Of a stretch of 64,000 bases of DNA, positions 41,892 to 51,446 are shown piece after piece; position 1 is the first letter of the stretch; each line of letters begins with the position of its first letter. Source of the stretch: Micromonospora orduensis (GTDB lineage: Bacteria; Actinomycetota; Actinomycetes; Mycobacteriales; Micromonosporaceae); contig NZ_VDFY01000121.1 of the NCBI RefSeq assembly GCF_006228125.1, positions 1-64,000 on the forward strand, in the 5' to 3' direction. A program made the translations under genes and the position numbers. The notes under the pieces are model-generated. The model ran no database searches. It saw nothing but the letters and a program-made list of their open reading frames with translations, and was not told where the DNA came from.

Positions 41892-42534
41892 GGTGGCTGG
41901 TGAACCAGGCGCCGGCCTGCTCGGCGACCTGGTCGAGGGTCCCGGGCTCCTCGAAGAGGTGGGTGGCGCCCGGGACCACCCGCAGCTCGCCGACGTCCCC
42001 CAGCTCGGCCAACGCCTGCTCGTTCAGCGCGATCACCTCCTCGTCCAAGCCGCCGACCAGCAGCAGCGTGGGCGTACGCACCTGGGGCAGCGCGGCGCCG
42101 GCCAGGTCGGGCCGGCCGCCGCGGCTGACGACGGCGCCCACCCGGTCGGCGCGCGTCGACGCCGCGACCAGGGCGGCGGCGGCGCCCGTGCTGGCGCCGA
42201 ACAGGCCGATCGGTACGTCACCGGCGGGCCGCTCCACCGCGAGCCAGTCGACGATCCCGGCGAGGCGGCTCGCCAACAGCCCGATGTCGAACCGCAGTTC
42301 GGCGGTGCGCGCGTCCACCTCGTCCTCGGTCGGGGTGAGCAGGTCCGCCAGCACGGTGCCGAGCCCACGGTCGTTCAGCGTCCGGGCCACCGCCACGTTG
42401 CGCGGGCTGTGCCGGGAGCTGCCGCTGCCGTGCGCGAACAGCACCACGCCGACCGGCCGCGCGGGCACCGTCAGGTCGGCGGGGAGCGCGACGTCCCCCA
42501 CCGGCACCATCACCGTGCTGCGCTGCTCGTCCAT
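41881..42534 (-). CDS. Dienelactone hydrolase-like alpha/beta hydrolase
   Basis: I chose ATG 42534 (MDEQRSTVMVPVGDV) because upstream in-frame sequence overlaps the small gene on the other strand; GAGGTGGGGT precedes it. The 217-residue single-domain hydrolase has VGVVLFAHGSGSSRHSPRN, nucleophile GASTGAAAAL (Ser115), Asp in TPTLLLVGGLDEEV and His in VPGATHLFEEPG. Proteins with this AHGSGSSRHSPRN block often occur in actinobacteria fused to or beside phosphoribosyltransferases and stress genes. It is intracellular; the substrate is unknown. Convergent overlap with the AI-2E transporter. Confidence 0.9.
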   Translation of the reverse strand: MDEQRSTVMVPVGDVALPADLTVPARPVGVVLFAHGSGSSRHSPRNVAVARTLNDRGLGTVLADLLTPTEDEVDARTAELRFDIGLLASRLAGIVDWLAVERPAGDVPIGLFGASTGAAAALVAASTRADRVGAVVSRGGRPDLAGAALPQVRTPTLLLVGGLDEEVIALNEQALAELGDVGELRVVPGATHLFEEPGTLDQVAEQAGAWFTSHLSR

Positions 42535-42694
42535 ACCCCACCTCCGGATGCTCGCCTGCGGCCCGGGTACCCCGCCCGCCGCAACGCACGCACGTCGGTG
42601 GTGGCCGCGTTTGCCCGGTGGGGCCTCGGGTACGCGACGAGCGACCGCAGACCGTGTCGGCGCAACCGCGCCCCGACGGATCGCGAGGATCGCC

Positions 42695-42874
42695 ATGGCC
42701 CAGCAGCAGCCGTCCCGACAGCAGCAGATGGACGAGCGGAAGAGGCGGGAACAGGACGCCGAACGCAACCAGGACTTCGGGGACCGGGCCGCTTCGGCCC
42801 GCCTTCCCGACGACCCCAAGGCGATGGCGCCCCGGGACGCGATCGGGCGCCCGTCCACCGGCGAGCCCATCTGA
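42695..42874 (+). CDS. Small hydrophilic protein (59 aa)
   Basis: ATG 42695 with GCGAGGATCGCC upstream gives a 59-residue, highly charged, Gln/Arg/Asp-rich protein (MAQQQPSRQQQMDERKRREQ at the start, PDDPKAMAPRDAIGRPSTGE near the end). No membrane helix, Cys or known domain. It is likely disordered. The GC-rich third positions, good ribosome-binding site and terminator 14 nt after the stop favour a real gene. Function unknown. Confidence 0.6.
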   Translation: MAQQQPSRQQQMDERKRREQDAERNQDFGDRAASARLPDDPKAMAPRDAIGRPSTGEPI

Positions 42875-42887
42875 CCCAGGCGCACGG

Positions 42888-42920
42888 CGGCCGGGGCGGG
42901 AGACGATCCCGCCCCGGCCG
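42888..42920. terminator. Terminator between the 59-aa gene and the GH65 operon
   Basis: Perfect 14-bp arms CGGCCGGGGCGGGA / TCCCGCCCCGGCCG with a GACGA loop, located 14 nt after one stop and 2 nt after the convergent GH65 stop. Bidirectional. Confidence 0.82.
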
Positions 42921-42921
42921 T

Positions 42922-45294
42922 TCAGTCCTTGTGCTCGGGCAGCCGGAGCAGCGGCGACCGGCCCGGTGGGTGCTCCGGTGGCGGCCCGGACGGTTCGGCC
43001 GGCGGCACCGGCACGGTCACCGGCTCGTCGCAGGTCACCCGCAGCACCTGGTCGTGGTGCCGCAGCTCGACCACGTCGTCCGGACCGCCGTGGCGCAGCG
43101 AGTACGTCGTCTGGTGCGGCCGGACGTCCACCCGCAGCGCCAGTCCACGCCACTGGAGGGAGAACTCCAGCCGGCTCAGGCGACTGGAGAGCCGGGGCGC
43201 GAACGACAGCCGACCGTCGTGGTCCCGCAGACCGCCGAGTCCGCCGACCAGGGCGAGCCACGCGCCCGCCAGCGAGGCCATGTGCACGCCGTCGCGGGTG
43301 TTCTCGTTGAGGTCGTGCAGGTCCATCAGCGCGGCCTCGCGCAGGTAGATGTGCGCCAGCTCGGGATGGCCGACCTCGGCGGCGAGCACCGCCTGGGTGC
43401 AGGCCGAGAGCGACGAGTCCCGCACGGTCCGCCGCTCGTAGTAGAGGAAGTTGCGCATCTTCTCCTCGGGGGTGAACGCGTCCCCCCGCCAGTGCATGGC
43501 CAGCACCAGGTCGGCCTGCTTGACCACCTGCTTGCGGTACAGGTCGAAGTACGGGTAGTGCAGCAGCAGCGGGTACTTCTCCGCGGGTGTGTGGGCGAAG
43601 TCCCACTCCTCGAGCCGGGTGAACCCCTCGACCTGCTGGTGGACGCCGATCTCGTCGTCGTACGGGACGTGCATGGAGGCGGCGGCGTCCCGCCAGCTCG
43701 CCGCCTCCTCGTCGTTGACCCCGAGGTGGGCGGCGTCGTCCCGGTAGCGCATCACCACGTCGGCGGCGGCGAGCAGGTTCCGCTGCGCCATCAGGTTGGT
43801 GTAGACGTTGTCGTTCTTGACGGCGGTGTACTCGTCCGGGCCGGTCACCCCGTCGATGTGGAACTGCCCGTGCCGGTCGTGGTGGCCGAGCGAACGCCAC
43901 AACCGGGCGGTCTCCACCAGCAGCTCCAGCCCGATCTCCCGTTCCAGCGCGGTGTCCCCGGTGACCAGCACGTAGCGGCGCAATGCGTCGGCGATGTCGG
44001 CGGCGATGTGGAAGGCGGCCGTTCCCGCCGGCCAGTACCCGGAGGACTCCGGACCCTCGATGGTCCGCCACGGGAACGCGGCGCCCTTGAGGTTGAGGGT
44101 CGCGGCCCGTTCCCGCGCGCTGTCGAGCGTGCTGTGCCGCCAGTGCAATGCGTTACGGACCGCGCTCGGCTGGGTGTACGTGAGCACCGGCAGGACGAAC
44201 ATCTCGGTGTCCCAGAAGGCGTGCCCGTCGTACCCGGGGCCGGTCAGTCCCTTCGCCGAGATGGGCCGCCGTTCGGCCCGGGCGCCGGCCTGGAGAACGT
44301 GGAAGAGGCCGAACCGGACGGCCTGCTGCACCTCCGGGTCCCCGTCGACCCGCACGTCCGCGGCATCCCAGAAGTCGTCGAGGTAGCCGCGCTGCTCCCG
44401 GCAGAGCCCCTCCCAGCCGTCCAGCTTGGCCGCGGCCAGCGCCGCGCCGACCTGGTCGCGTAGCGCGGGCAGCGAGCGTCGGCTCGACCAGCCGTACGTC
44501 AGGTACTTGACCACCCGCAGCTTTTCACCGGGTTTGAGCACGCAGCCGAGTGTGGTACGGACCCAGTTCTCGTACCCCTCGGATTCGATCGTGGTGTGCT
44601 CGGGGCCGTGCACCTCGTGTTCCATCGCCGCGGCGACCCGCAGCCCGGAGACCTTGGTGCGGTGGATCAGCTGACCGCCGTCGGGGGTGGTCAGCTCCTC
44701 CTCGGCCTGCAACGGCGACTCCAGGACCGCCGCGACCCGGGGGTCCTTGCTCTGCGCGGGCAGCGACTCGTTGGCGACCAGCTCGGACTGCACGATCAGC
44801 CGCAGTGGGCCGTCGACGGCCTCCACCTCGTAGCTGATGGCGGCGACCGACCGCTGGGTGAACGACACCAGCCGGGTGCTGCGGACCTTGACCTCCCGGC
44901 CGGCGGGCGAGCGCCAGTGCAGTTCCCGGTGCAGGGTGCCGGCCCGCATGTCCAGGACCCGTTCGTGGGAGATCAGCTCGCCGTAGCGCACGTCGAGCGG
45001 TTCGTCGTTGACGAGCAGCCGGATCAGCTTGCCGTTTGTGACGTTGACGATGGTCTGCCCGGACTCGGGGAAGCCGTAGCCGGCCTCCGCGTACGGCAGG
45101 GGGCGAAGCTCGTAGAACGAGTTGAGGTACGTGCCGGGCAGGCCGTGCGGCTCGCCCTCGTCGAGGTTGCCGCGCAGCCCCACGTGACCGTTGGAGAGCG
45201 CGAAGACCGACTCGGACTGGGCCAGCACGTCCATGTCGAGTCGGGTTTCCCGGACGTGCCACTGTTCGACGGGATAGGCCCGTTCCCGGATCAC
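42922..45294 (-). CDS. GH65 disaccharide phosphorylase (trehalose/maltose/kojibiose type)
   Basis: The 790-residue enzyme has the three GH65 parts. An N-terminal beta-sandwich contains [20 protein letters not shown]. The (alpha/alpha)6 barrel has [15 protein letters not shown], the acid [15 protein letters not shown] (Glu488) and phosphate-site residues [10 protein letters not shown] short C-terminal beta domain follows. It phosphorolyses an alpha-linked glucose disaccharide to beta-glucose-1-phosphate plus glucose. The GTG start overlaps the stop of the beta-phosphoglucomutase gene by 4 nt, and the two form a complete route to glucose-6-phosphate. The exact disaccharide cannot be told; trehalose or maltose is most likely. 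Confidence 0.95.
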   Translation of the reverse strand: MIRERAYPVEQWHVRETRLDMDVLAQSESVFALSNGHVGLRGNLDEGEPHGLPGTYLNSFYELRPLPYAEAGYGFPESGQTIVNVTNGKLIRLLVNDEPLDVRYGELISHERVLDMRAGTLHRELHWRSPAGREVKVRSTRLVSFTQRSVAAISYEVEAVDGPLRLIVQSELVANESLPAQSKDPRVAAVLESPLQAEEELTTPDGGQLIHRTKVSGLRVAAAMEHEVHGPEHTTIESEGYENWVRTTLGCVLKPGEKLRVVKYLTYGWSSRRSLPALRDQVGAALAAAKLDGWEGLCREQRGYLDDFWDAADVRVDGDPEVQQAVRFGLFHVLQAGARAERRPISAKGLTGPGYDGHAFWDTEMFVLPVLTYTQPSAVRNALHWRHSTLDSARERAATLNLKGAAFPWRTIEGPESSGYWPAGTAAFHIAADIADALRRYVLVTGDTALEREIGLELLVETARLWRSLGHHDRHGQFHIDGVTGPDEYTAVKNDNVYTNLMAQRNLLAAADVVMRYRDDAAHLGVNDEEAASWRDAAASMHVPYDDEIGVHQQVEGFTRLEEWDFAHTPAEKYPLLLHYPYFDLYRKQVVKQADLVLAMHWRGDAFTPEEKMRNFLYYERRTVRDSSLSACTQAVLAAEVGHPELAHIYLREAALMDLHDLNENTRDGVHMASLAGAWLALVGGLGGLRDHDGRLSFAPRLSSRLSRLEFSLQWRGLALRVDVRPHQTTYSLRHGGPDDVVELRHHDQVLRVTCDEPVTVPVPPAEPSGPPPEHPPGRSPLLRLPEHKD

Positions 45295-46103
45295 GCGGGG
45301 CCCCGCTCTCCGGTCGCGTGCCGGGCTGCCCCGTCGGTGGCCCGGCGCGGCGCCGGCGGGTCGTCCGCGTCGAGCAGGTCGGCAAGGTCCTTGACCACGA
45401 TGTCGGCGCCGTGGGCGAGCAGTTCGTCGGCCTGGCCGACCCGGTCGACACCCACCACGTAGCCGAAGCCGCCGGCCCGACCGGCCGCGACCCCGGACAG
45501 CGCGTCCTCGAAGACGGCGGCCCGCGTCGGGTCGACACCGAGCAGCCGGGCACCGGCGAGGAAGCTGTCCGGCTGCGGTTTGCCGCGCAGCCCCTGCGCC
45601 CGGGCCACCAGCCCATCGACCCGTGCCTCCAGCAGTGGCTCCAGCCCGGCGGCGGCGACCACCTCCCGCCCGTTGGCACTGGCGGTCACCACTGCTCGCC
45701 GCAGGCCGGCGTCGGCCGCCGCCTTCAGGTAGCGCACCGAACCCGGGTACACCTCGACTCCGGCGCTGCGCAGGCGCTCCAGCAGCAGGACGTTCTTGCG
45801 GTTGCCCACGCCGTTGACCGTGTCGGCGCTCGGCGGGTCGTCGGGGCTGCCCTCGGGCAGCACGATCCCGCGGGAGGCGAGGAACGCCCGGACGCCGTCC
45901 GCCCTGGGCCGGCCGTCGACGTAGCGGTTGTAGTCCGGGCCGGGGTCGAACGGTTGGAAGGGTTCACCGGTGGCGGTGGCGCGCTGCTGGAGGAACTCGT
46001 CGAACGTCTGCGTCCAGGCGGCGTTGTGCACCAGGGCGGTCTGCGTCAGCACACCGTCCAGATCGAAGAGACAGGCGGTCACATGAGCAGGTAGGCCCAG
46101 CAC
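45291..46103 (-). CDS. Beta-phosphoglucomutase-like HAD hydrolase
   Basis: The 270-residue HAD protein has nucleophile motif [11 protein letters not shown] (Asp14, Asp16), cap helices containing [20 protein letters not shown], motif [13 protein letters not shown], motif [19 protein letters not shown], and motif [14 protein letters not shown]. VDGRPRxxGVxxFLxSRGI and the coupling to GH65 mark it as a beta-PGM (also seen in trehalose phosphorolysis). The start GTG 46103 is weakly supported: there is no clear ribosome-binding site, and GTG 46082 is the alternative. It is first in the two-gene operon. Confidence 0.9.
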   Translation of the reverse strand: MLGLPAHVTACLFDLDGVLTQTALVHNAAWTQTFDEFLQQRATATGEPFQPFDPGPDYNRYVDGRPRADGVRAFLASRGIVLPEGSPDDPPSADTVNGVGNRKNVLLLERLRSAGVEVYPGSVRYLKAAADAGLRRAVVTASANGREVVAAAGLEPLLEARVDGLVARAQGLRGKPQPDSFLAGARLLGVDPTRAAVFEDALSGVAAGRAGGFGYVVGVDRVGQADELLAHGADIVVKDLADLLDADDPPAPRRATDGAARHATGERGPA

Positions 46104-46162
46104 GGTACGAATCTAACCAGCCGGGCGGGCCCGCAAACCCGTTTCCGCTGGCCGGTCGCGGC

Positions 46163-46627
46163 TCAGTTCGGACGCAGCGTCCAGATCACGGTCATCGTCG
46201 CGGTGGTCCTGCCGTCCTCGGTGGCGATCTCCACCTCGACGCCGAACTCGGGTCGCCGACCGGCCTCCAGTTCGTCGATCACCTCGAGCGCCGGGCGGGC
46301 GAGGCGCGCGGTGGCCAGCACCGGGCCCATGGCGAGCTTGCGGTAGTCGATGTCGGCGTGGACGGCGAGCGGCACGGCACGGTCCAGCAAGTGCCCGAAG
46401 GCGGCCAGCACGACCGTGCCGGAGGCCGTCTCACCGAGCGTGAACATGGCGCCGGCGTGCGGGCCGCCGACGTGGTTGTGGGTGGCCGGCGAGTCGGGGA
46501 GGCGGACGACGGCCCGCACCCCGCCCTCCGCCTCGGGTGCCACCTCGACGAATTCGATGCCGAGGGTCCGGGCGAAGGGCACCGCCTCGAGCATTCCGGC
46601 CGCCACCTGGCGGGAGTCGATGGTCAT
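46163..46627 (-). CDS. PaaI-like hotdog thioesterase (DUF4442 type)
   Basis: The 154-residue single hotdog domain has VRLPDSPATHNHVGGPHAGA, where HNHVGxxHAGAMFTLGE forms the central helix seen in PaaI/DUF4442 thioesterases. VPLAVHADIDYRKLAMGPV follows. It would act on an acyl-CoA, but the substrate is unknown. It stands alone between the sugar operon and a membrane protein, with a modest ribosome-binding site. Confidence 0.87.
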   Translation of the reverse strand: MTIDSRQVAAGMLEAVPFARTLGIEFVEVAPEAEGGVRAVVRLPDSPATHNHVGGPHAGAMFTLGETASGTVVLAAFGHLLDRAVPLAVHADIDYRKLAMGPVLATARLARPALEVIDELEAGRRPEFGVEVEIATEDGRTTATMTVIWTLRPN

Positions 46628-46690
46628 GACCTGACGTTACTCGCCGGTAACCAGGCAGGGCAACCAGGACCTCCCCCGCTCCGTCCGGGG

Positions 46691-47695
46691 TCAGAGGTTC
46701 GCGATCGTCCGCAGGATCTCGGCGTAGAAGTTGCCGTCGATGCTGCGGAAGAAGGCGAAATCCTGACCCGGGTCGCCGAAGAACGGGCGCAGGGTCCACG
46801 CCAGTTGGGTGCCGACGAAGCCGAAGAGCAGGATCCAGATGTAGAGCAGCGTCATGCTGGCCGGTCGCTGCGTCGGCTCGGCGCGCCGCACCTGCGGGCT
46901 GCCCCACGGGCGCTGGGCGGGCGCGTAGCCGGGCGGCATCATGCCGGGCGGGAAGGCCGCGGTCGCCGGCTGCCCGGTCCACTGCGCCGGAACCGGCGCC
47001 GGTGCGACGGCGGTGGCGCCGTTCGCGGCGGCCACTGCCGCGCCAGCCGGCACGGCGACGGGTTCGGCGACCGGCTCGGCACTCTGCCCGGCGGCCGGCG
47101 CGTCAGCCGGCGTCGAGCCCGCGGCCGGCGCGACCTGGGCCGGGGCCTGCGCCGTAGCCTGCGCCGGGGCCTTCGCGGTGGCGGCCTCCGGCGCGAGCAG
47201 GCCGTGGTCGTTGAGCACCTGCATCCCACCGGTGAGGAAGCGCAGCCCGACCAGCGCCGACAGGGTCAGGATCGCCACGTTGAGCAGCTTGAAGAACCCG
47301 TAGTCGGGCGCGGTGATCAGGAAGAAGAGACTGATCGGCGCGAACGCCACCGCGAGCATCGAGGTGACCGTGATGGCCACCATCACCAGGGCCAGTGACT
47401 GACGGACCGAGAGCCGAGCGCCGAAGACCAGGTTGAACAGGTAGAGCGTGGGCAGGCAGATGGCCAGCGTGACCAGGAACAGCAGTGGCAGCTTGAGAGC
47501 GGAGGTCAGCGCCATGAGCGGGCTGTGGAACGCGCCCAGCACCGCCCCGTAGCAGGCGAGCGCGATGGCGGAGCTGGCCAGCATCCGGCCGGTCAGTGCG
47601 TTCAGGTCGCCCTCGGCGACGATCTGCTGCCAGATGCCCTGCCGGTCGCGCAGGATGCGCTCGATGACGAGCGGACTGGGACGGTCACCCGACAC
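46691..47695 (-). CDS. Polytopic membrane protein with low-complexity linker
   Basis: I chose GTG 47695 (MSGDRPSPLVIERILRD as translated) with GAGAGGGGTG upstream; the frame extends to 47797 but overlaps the ABC ATPase gene. The 334-residue protein has four or five membrane helices in residues about 35-175, with PTLYLFNLVFGARLSVRQSL and SLFFLITAPDYGFFKLLNVA, a Yip1-like pattern. An Ala/Pro-rich disordered segment of about 90 residues and a further membrane helix (SMTLLYIWILLFGFVGTQL) follow. The C-terminal tail has FFGDPGQDFAFFRSIDGNFY. I do not recognise a characterised family. Confidence 0.78.
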   Translation of the reverse strand: MSGDRPSPLVIERILRDRQGIWQQIVAEGDLNALTGRMLASSAIALACYGAVLGAFHSPLMALTSALKLPLLFLVTLAICLPTLYLFNLVFGARLSVRQSLALVMVAITVTSMLAVAFAPISLFFLITAPDYGFFKLLNVAILTLSALVGLRFLTGGMQVLNDHGLLAPEAATAKAPAQATAQAPAQVAPAAGSTPADAPAAGQSAEPVAEPVAVPAGAAVAAANGATAVAPAPVPAQWTGQPATAAFPPGMMPPGYAPAQRPWGSPQVRRAEPTQRPASMTLLYIWILLFGFVGTQLAWTLRPFFGDPGQDFAFFRSIDGNFYAEILRTIANL

Positions 47696-47787
47696 GGGTG
47701 CACCCCTCTCGGTGGTCTCACTGTGGACTGGGTGCGCAGACGGTAGGACACCGGCGGGTGCCGCCGCCACCCCGACACGGCGCGTCG

Positions 47788-49086
47788 TCAGCGCCAACCA
47801 ACGTCGATCCGTGCTCCACGCTCGTCGAAGAAGTGCAGCGCGTCCATTCGAACCGAGACCGCGAGCTGGTGGCCGGCGGTGACCGCCGGGTACGGCGCCA
47901 ACCGCACCGCCAGCTCCGCCGGACGCCTGTGGTGCCGACCCGGGTCGGGCAGGACGCTCGTCCGGTTGCCGCCGGTCGGCGCCTCGACCGGTTCCACCGG
48001 CTTGCCGGTGAGCCGCTGCATCACGGAGCCGAACCTGCGCAGGCCCCGCTGGCCCACGGGCGGCGGGTCCAGCGGAGCGCCCATCTCGTCGACCATGATC
48101 GCGGTCGCGCCGATGTCGAGGAACGCGAGCGACTCGTGGCCGTGGTGCTCCAGATAGCGGATGCGGCCGTGCAGCACGTCACCGGGGCTGTCCGGGCTGA
48201 CCGGGGTGAGCGCCTCGGCTCGCATGCCGACGACGATCCGCTCGCCGTGGTAGTGCGCCACCGCCCGGCTGCGGATGTCGTTCCAGGGCAGGTAGAGCGA
48301 CTGTTCGCCGAGGTTGAGCGTGACGTACCGGTCGAGGTGGACGTAGACCGACGCCTCCAGCAGGTTCATCCGGGGGCTGCCCAGGAAGGCGGCCACGTAG
48401 AGCGTCGCGGGGCGCCCGTACACCTGTGTCGGTGTGCCCACGTCCTGGAGCACGCCGCGGCGCATGATGGCCACCCGGTCGGCCATGGTGAGCGCCTCGG
48501 CCTGGTCGTGGGTGACGTAGACGGTGGTGACGCCCAGCTCCCGGGTGAGGCCGGAGATCTCGGCGCGTAACTCGGCGCGCAGGCCGCTGTCCAGGTTGGA
48601 CAGGGGCTCGTCCATCAGGAACAACCCGGGTCGGCGGACGATCGCCCGGCCCATGGCGACCCGCTGCCGCTGCCCGCCGGAGAGCTGCCCGGGCTTGCGG
48701 GCCAGCACGTCGCCGATGCCCAGCGCGCTGGCCACGTCGCTGACCCGCTCCCCGCGGGGCTCCGGCTCGACGCCGGACAGCCGCAGCGGGAAGGCGATGT
48801 TGTCGCCGACGGTCATGTGCGGGTAGAGCGCGAAGTCCTGGAACACCATGGCGATCTTCCGGTCCCGCGGCGGCAGGTCGTTGGCGAGTTCTCCGTCGAG
48901 CAGGACCGCCCCCTGGGTCGGATCCTCCAGGCCGGCGATCATCCGCAGCACCGTGGACTTCCCACATCCCGACGGGCCGAGCAGCACCATGAACTCGCCG
49001 TCGTTCACGTCCAGGTTGATGCTGTCGACGGCCACCGTGCCGTCCTTGAATATCTTGGTGACATCCTTGAGCGCGACGGTGCTCAC
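47788..49086 (-). CDS. MsiK/UgpC/MalK-like ATP-binding protein, orphan
   Basis: I chose GTG 49086 (MSTVALKDVTKIFKDGT as translated) with GGGGGAGGAGACG upstream. The 432-residue protein has Walker A LLGPSGCGKST, Q-loop MVFQDFALYPHMT, signature LSGGQRQRVAMGRAI, Walker B LFLMDEPLSNLD and H-loop VYVTHDQAEALTMA. A MalK-type C-terminal regulatory domain follows (TPTQVYGRPATLYVAAFLGS, GMRAEAL) with an additional linker near 350-395. No permease or binding protein is adjacent, which fits a shared multi-sugar ATPase such as Streptomyces MsiK. The C-terminal insert makes it longer than usual (about 370-380). Confidence 0.92.
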   Translation of the reverse strand: MSTVALKDVTKIFKDGTVAVDSINLDVNDGEFMVLLGPSGCGKSTVLRMIAGLEDPTQGAVLLDGELANDLPPRDRKIAMVFQDFALYPHMTVGDNIAFPLRLSGVEPEPRGERVSDVASALGIGDVLARKPGQLSGGQRQRVAMGRAIVRRPGLFLMDEPLSNLDSGLRAELRAEISGLTRELGVTTVYVTHDQAEALTMADRVAIMRRGVLQDVGTPTQVYGRPATLYVAAFLGSPRMNLLEASVYVHLDRYVTLNLGEQSLYLPWNDIRSRAVAHYHGERIVVGMRAEALTPVSPDSPGDVLHGRIRYLEHHGHESLAFLDIGATAIMVDEMGAPLDPPPVGQRGLRRFGSVMQRLTGKPVEPVEAPTGGNRTSVLPDPGRHHRRPAELAVRLAPYPAVTAGHQLAVSVRMDALHFFDERGARIDVGWR

Positions 49087-49220
49087 CGTCTCCTCCCCCA
49101 GCTCGTCGGCCGAACCCCACAAGACTGTGACCAGGATCATCCGATCAGCACATCGGGTAAACGTCTCATGTTCGACCTATGACGCTGCCATTACACGACA
49201 GTACGCAGCGCGACGCGTGA

Positions 49221-51431
49221 TCAGCAGTGCGACGAACGCCCGGCCGGCTCCCCCAGGAACACGCGGCGCACCACCCGCTCCGCCGCGTGCCCGTCGTCCA
49301 GGGTGCAGAATCGGCCCCGGAACTGGGCGCGGGCCTTGCTCGCCGCGTCCGAGCGCACCGCGTCGGTACGGAACAGGTCCAGCAGGCCGGTGAACGTGGT
49401 GGCCACCGCGCCCGGAGGCTCCGCCGTCACGTCTAAGTAGACGCCCCGGGCCAGCCGGTACGCGTCCCAGTCCGGTGTGTACAGCACGATCGGCCGATCC
49501 AGCACCGCATAGTCGAACATCGCCGAGGAGTAGTCGGTGACCAGCACGTCGGCCACCAGGTAGAGATCCTCCACCCGCTGGTGACCGCTGACGTCGCGGA
49601 CCCGGTCACGGTCCACCGACCGCCCGGGGCGGCGGTCCCGGTCGTCGAAGTAGTGGCTGCGCATCAGCAGCCGGCCCGACCCTCCCAGCGCGTCGACGAA
49701 CCGGTCCGGATCGAACGGCGGCCGGTAGCCGGGCAGGTGCTCGCGGTGTGTCGGGGCGTACAGCACCACCTGCTCGTCGGGGGCGAGACCGAAGTCGGCG
49801 CGCAGCCGGCGCACCTCGTCCGGGTCGGCGGTGACCAGCCGGTCGTTGCGCGGGTAGCCCACCTCCAGTGTGGTGTAGGTGGCCGGGTACGCCCGGTCCC
49901 ACATCTGCGTGGAGAAGCTGTTCGAGCTGACGCTGTAGTCCCACCGGTCCACCCGGCGCAGCAGCCCGGCGAAGTCCATCCGGCCCGCGCCGATCGGGTA
50001 GCGCTGCTGGTCGAGCCCCATCACCTTCACCGGCGTGCCGTGGTGGGTCTGTACGTGCACCTGCTCCGGCCGCTTACGGACGAAGTCCGGGTAGTTCACG
50101 TTGTTGATCAGCCACCGGGCTCGGGCCAGCACCCGGTAGTAGGCCGGGGTGCCCGCGACCACGTACTCCACCCCCGCCGGCACGGCGTCCACCCGGTCGC
50201 GGCGCACGATCCACACACCCCGAACCTCGGGGGCCAGCCGCCGGGCCACCTCGTAGATCGCCGCCGGGTTGCAGGAGTATCCCCGGAACCAGTAGGCCGC
50301 GTACACGGCGAGCGTCGGGTCGACCGGCCGGCGCAGTTCCGCCCGGTAGTACTCGCGCAGCAGGCCGTCGCGGGTCAGCCGGGCGCCACGCCGGGCCGCC
50401 GGGCCGACCCGCCGTCGCACGGTACGGGTCTGCCGGCGGGCGGTGTCCCGGGCCCGGCTGGCGGCCCGCAGCGCGCTGAACGTCCGCCACCGGCCGGCGG
50501 CGACCAGCCGGTGCTTGATCCCCTCCACCCCGTCCGGCACCGGGTAGCCGCCGTCCGGCAGCCAGCGCGCGTAGTCGGCGGTGATCTGCGCGAAGAACGC
50601 CGGCCGCAGTTCCGGCGCGATGCGCTGGCCGTTGCCGAGCACCGTCAGGTAGTGCCAGATCATCCGCTCGAAGACCGCCGGCCGCAGGGCGTCCGTCGCC
50701 GGCCCCCACTCATCCATCAGGTGGAACACCCGGTGCCACTGCGGAAACACCTCGAAGTGCCGGTCGCCTCGGGTCCGGGTGATCGCGCCGGCGCGGCGCT
50801 GCCGGTAGTTGACACACACCTGGTCGAGTACGCCGATCCGCCGTGCCGCCATCAGCACCGGATAGCTGAACGACACGTCCTCGTACCAGCCCGGCGCGAA
50901 GCGCAGACCCAGGTCGACCAGGAACTCCCGACGGACCAGCCGGTTCCACGCGGTGTGCAGCAGGCGCATCGCCTCCGGCCGGTCCCGCAGCCGGAAGGTG
51001 TGCGCGCCGGGCGACTGCGGGAACACCTCGGCCATCGCGCTGCGGGTGACTGTGTCGTTCCAGTGGGCGCGGACGTGGTCGACAAGCAGCACGTCGGGGC
51101 TGGTGGCCCGCAACCGCTCGGCGACCGCCGGCAGGCACTCCGGCGCCAGCCAGTCGTCGCCGTCGAGAAACCAGACGTACTCGCCGACGGCCCGGTCCAG
51201 CCCGACGTTGCGGGCCGGACCGAGACCGATGTTCTCCGACAGCCGGACCGAGCGGACCCGCTGGTCACGGGCCGCGTACTCGTCGATGATCTCGCCGCTG
51301 GCGTCCGGCGAGCAGTCGTCGACGGCGATCACCTCGACGTCCGTCTCCGGCTGGCCGAGGATCGAATCCAGGCACTCACGCAGATAGCCCTGCACCCGGA
51401 AGGCCGGTACGACGAAACTGATCAGGGTCAT
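49221..51431 (-). CDS. Bifunctional GT2 / CDP-glycerol glycerophosphotransferase (TagF-like)
   Basis: The 736-residue protein fuses two enzymes. Residues about 3-260 are a GT2 glycosyltransferase (FVVPAFRVQGYLRECLDSIL, VDDCSPDASGEI, FLDGDDWLAPE). Residues about 365-725 are a CDP-glycerol:poly(glycerophosphate) glycerophosphotransferase domain (HVQTHHGTPVKVMGLDQ, VLYAPTHREHLPGY, VADVLVTDYSSAMFDYAVLD, with catalytic His in HHGT and PTHR). It would extend a glycerophosphate wall polymer and add sugar. It lies 15 nt after the CDP-alcohol phosphotransferase gene in the TagGH-like operon. Location: cytosolic membrane face. Confidence 0.9.
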   Translation of the reverse strand: MTLISFVVPAFRVQGYLRECLDSILGQPETDVEVIAVDDCSPDASGEIIDEYAARDQRVRSVRLSENIGLGPARNVGLDRAVGEYVWFLDGDDWLAPECLPAVAERLRATSPDVLLVDHVRAHWNDTVTRSAMAEVFPQSPGAHTFRLRDRPEAMRLLHTAWNRLVRREFLVDLGLRFAPGWYEDVSFSYPVLMAARRIGVLDQVCVNYRQRRAGAITRTRGDRHFEVFPQWHRVFHLMDEWGPATDALRPAVFERMIWHYLTVLGNGQRIAPELRPAFFAQITADYARWLPDGGYPVPDGVEGIKHRLVAAGRWRTFSALRAASRARDTARRQTRTVRRRVGPAARRGARLTRDGLLREYYRAELRRPVDPTLAVYAAYWFRGYSCNPAAIYEVARRLAPEVRGVWIVRRDRVDAVPAGVEYVVAGTPAYYRVLARARWLINNVNYPDFVRKRPEQVHVQTHHGTPVKVMGLDQQRYPIGAGRMDFAGLLRRVDRWDYSVSSNSFSTQMWDRAYPATYTTLEVGYPRNDRLVTADPDEVRRLRADFGLAPDEQVVLYAPTHREHLPGYRPPFDPDRFVDALGGSGRLLMRSHYFDDRDRRPGRSVDRDRVRDVSGHQRVEDLYLVADVLVTDYSSAMFDYAVLDRPIVLYTPDWDAYRLARGVYLDVTAEPPGAVATTFTGLLDLFRTDAVRSDAASKARAQFRGRFCTLDDGHAAERVVRRVFLGEPAGRSSHC

Positions 51432-51446
51432 CCGGCCGTCCCTCCG

